Shown here: positions 12,861 to 13,386 of the stretch, in pieces | Position numbering within the stretch: the stretch's first letter is position 1 | Layout: each line of letters opens with the position of its first letter | DNA from: an uncultured Coriobacteriaceae bacterium | Lineage (GTDB): Bacteria; Actinomycetota; Coriobacteriia; Coriobacteriales; Eggerthellaceae | DNA: 13,386 nt | Reading direction: 5' to 3' | Assembly: GCA_902781245.1 (NCBI GenBank) | Contig: CACZIP010000023.1 | Span: 1 to 13,386 of the forward strand | The notes under the pieces: generated by a model | Seen by the model: only the letters and a program-made list of their open reading frames with translations | The model's database searches: none | Told to the model about the DNA's origin: nothing | Made by a program: the position numbers and the translations under genes

Positions 12861-13386
12861 CTAGTACATGAACAAGTCGAGATTGTAGTCGATGTCCGGA
12901 TCCCCGATGAGGTCGTGCACCAGCTCGTAGGTGTCAGGTGCAATCATGAGCTCTTCATCGGTCGGTATGATGACAATCAGCACATCGGAATTGTCTGACG
13001 ATATCTCGCGCTGGCGTGCGCCTGAACGATTGCGCTCTTCATCGAGTATGATGCCCATGGTTTGCAAACCTGCAAAAATCATGCGGCGCATACGAGCGCT
13101 GTTCTCGCCCACACCGCCGGTGAGGACGATGCAGTCGACGCCGCCCATGACAGCGATGTATTGGCCGATAAATTTCTTAGCAGAGTTCGAATACATCTCG
13201 TATGCAAGCATGGCGCGCTCGTTACCACGCTCAGCTTGTTCATCTACTTGACGCAGATCGTTGCTGATTCCCGAAACACCGAGAAGGCCAGATTTCTTGT
13301 TGAGCAGGTCGTTCATCTCCTGTGTAAAGGCTGCCGGATCGATGTAACCCTTCGTCATGATCGTTGTCAGCGTCTGCCGCCGCTCC
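12861..13386 (-). CDS. ackA: Acetate kinase, C-terminal part (cut by window edge)
   Basis: About 175 C-terminal residues of acetate kinase, which makes ATP and acetate from acetyl phosphate and ADP. Clear family marks are LLNKKSGLLGVSG, ERAMLAYEMY, VDCIVLTGGVGENSARMR (the nucleotide-binding region) and IPTDEELMIA, with the conserved Glu near the C-terminus. The frame stays open past the internal ATG at 13358 to the window edge, so the real start is outside. Next to the edge the sequence reads TLTTIMTKGYIDPAA, where most family members have a GLMMGTRSGDIDPA-like loop; the usual Arg and second Asp are not there. The stop at 12861-12863 lies 18 nt from the T-tract of the pta terminator. Identity is firm; activity is less certain because of that loop. 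Confidence 0.92.
   Translation of the reverse strand, partial: ERRQTLTTIMTKGYIDPAAFTQEMNDLLNKKSGLLGVSGISNDLRQVDEQAERGNERAMLAYEMYSNSAKKFIGQYIAVMGGVDCIVLTGGVGENSARMRRMIFAGLQTMGIILDEERNRSGARQREISSDNSDVLIVIIPTDEELMIAPDTYELVHDLIGDPDIDYNLDLFMY

Noticed and set aside
1..13386. Search for tRNA, rRNA, CRISPR arrays, insertion sequences, phage or toxin-antitoxin genes
   Set aside because: No cloverleaf, direct-repeat array, transposase, integrase or toxin-antitoxin pair was recognised; apart from the spacers noted, the window is ordinary coding sequence.

Overview
The window looks like an actinobacterial chromosome, most likely class Coriobacteriia. I infer this from an Ech-type energy-converting [NiFe] hydrogenase, a fermentative Pta/AckA pathway, GC near 50 percent by eye, strong AGGAGG ribosome sites with GTG and TTG starts, and the order hflX - lexA - small divergent gene - nrdR, which is known from Mycobacterium, Corynebacterium and Streptomyces. 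No taxonomic marker is present, so the genus is open.

Layout. (1) 1-2715: the 3' end of a group 4 [NiFe] hydrogenase operon: the tail of an upstream gene (probably the NuoB-like small subunit), then NuoC-like EchD, the Ni-binding large subunit EchE and the two-cluster ferredoxin EchF. EchD and EchF carry the same 26-residue helical motif in long charged tails. (2) 2721-6104: hflX follows echF by 5 nt and meets lexA tail to tail over a shared CTAG. lexA diverges from a 111-aa putative membrane protein across a very symmetrical operator-promoter holding three LexA boxes. nrdR and dut follow, with a candidate NrdR box in front of nrdR. (3) 6105-7988: an unrecognised two-helix membrane protein flanked by AT-rich spacers, then a DegV/FakB-type fatty-acid-binding protein ending in a hairpin terminator. 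(4) 8040-11660: DNA polymerase IV (minus), a CobD/HisC-like fold-type-I aminotransferase homologue that lacks the PLP lysine (plus), and a family 2 glycosyltransferase (minus). (5) 11800-13386: phosphotransacetylase (plus) and acetate kinase (minus, cut by the window edge), convergent on one strong terminator.

How it fits together. The hydrogenase couples ferredoxin oxidation to H2 formation and ion pumping, and Pta plus AckA make ATP from acetyl-CoA; together they indicate an anaerobic fermentative metabolism. The middle block is a DNA-damage and nucleotide module: LexA as SOS repressor, a probable SOS-induced membrane protein where related genomes place a LysM-type division inhibitor, NrdR controlling ribonucleotide reductase, and Dut keeping uracil out of DNA. 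Pol IV lies 3.4 kb further on but shows no clear LexA box.

The observations I rate highest are the mirror-image SOS promoter, the LysM-less SOS gene with a possible shifted-frame LysM remnant behind it, the helical motif shared by EchD and EchF, and the aminotransferase homologue with Glu in place of the Schiff-base lysine. No tRNA, rRNA, insertion sequence or CRISPR array was seen.
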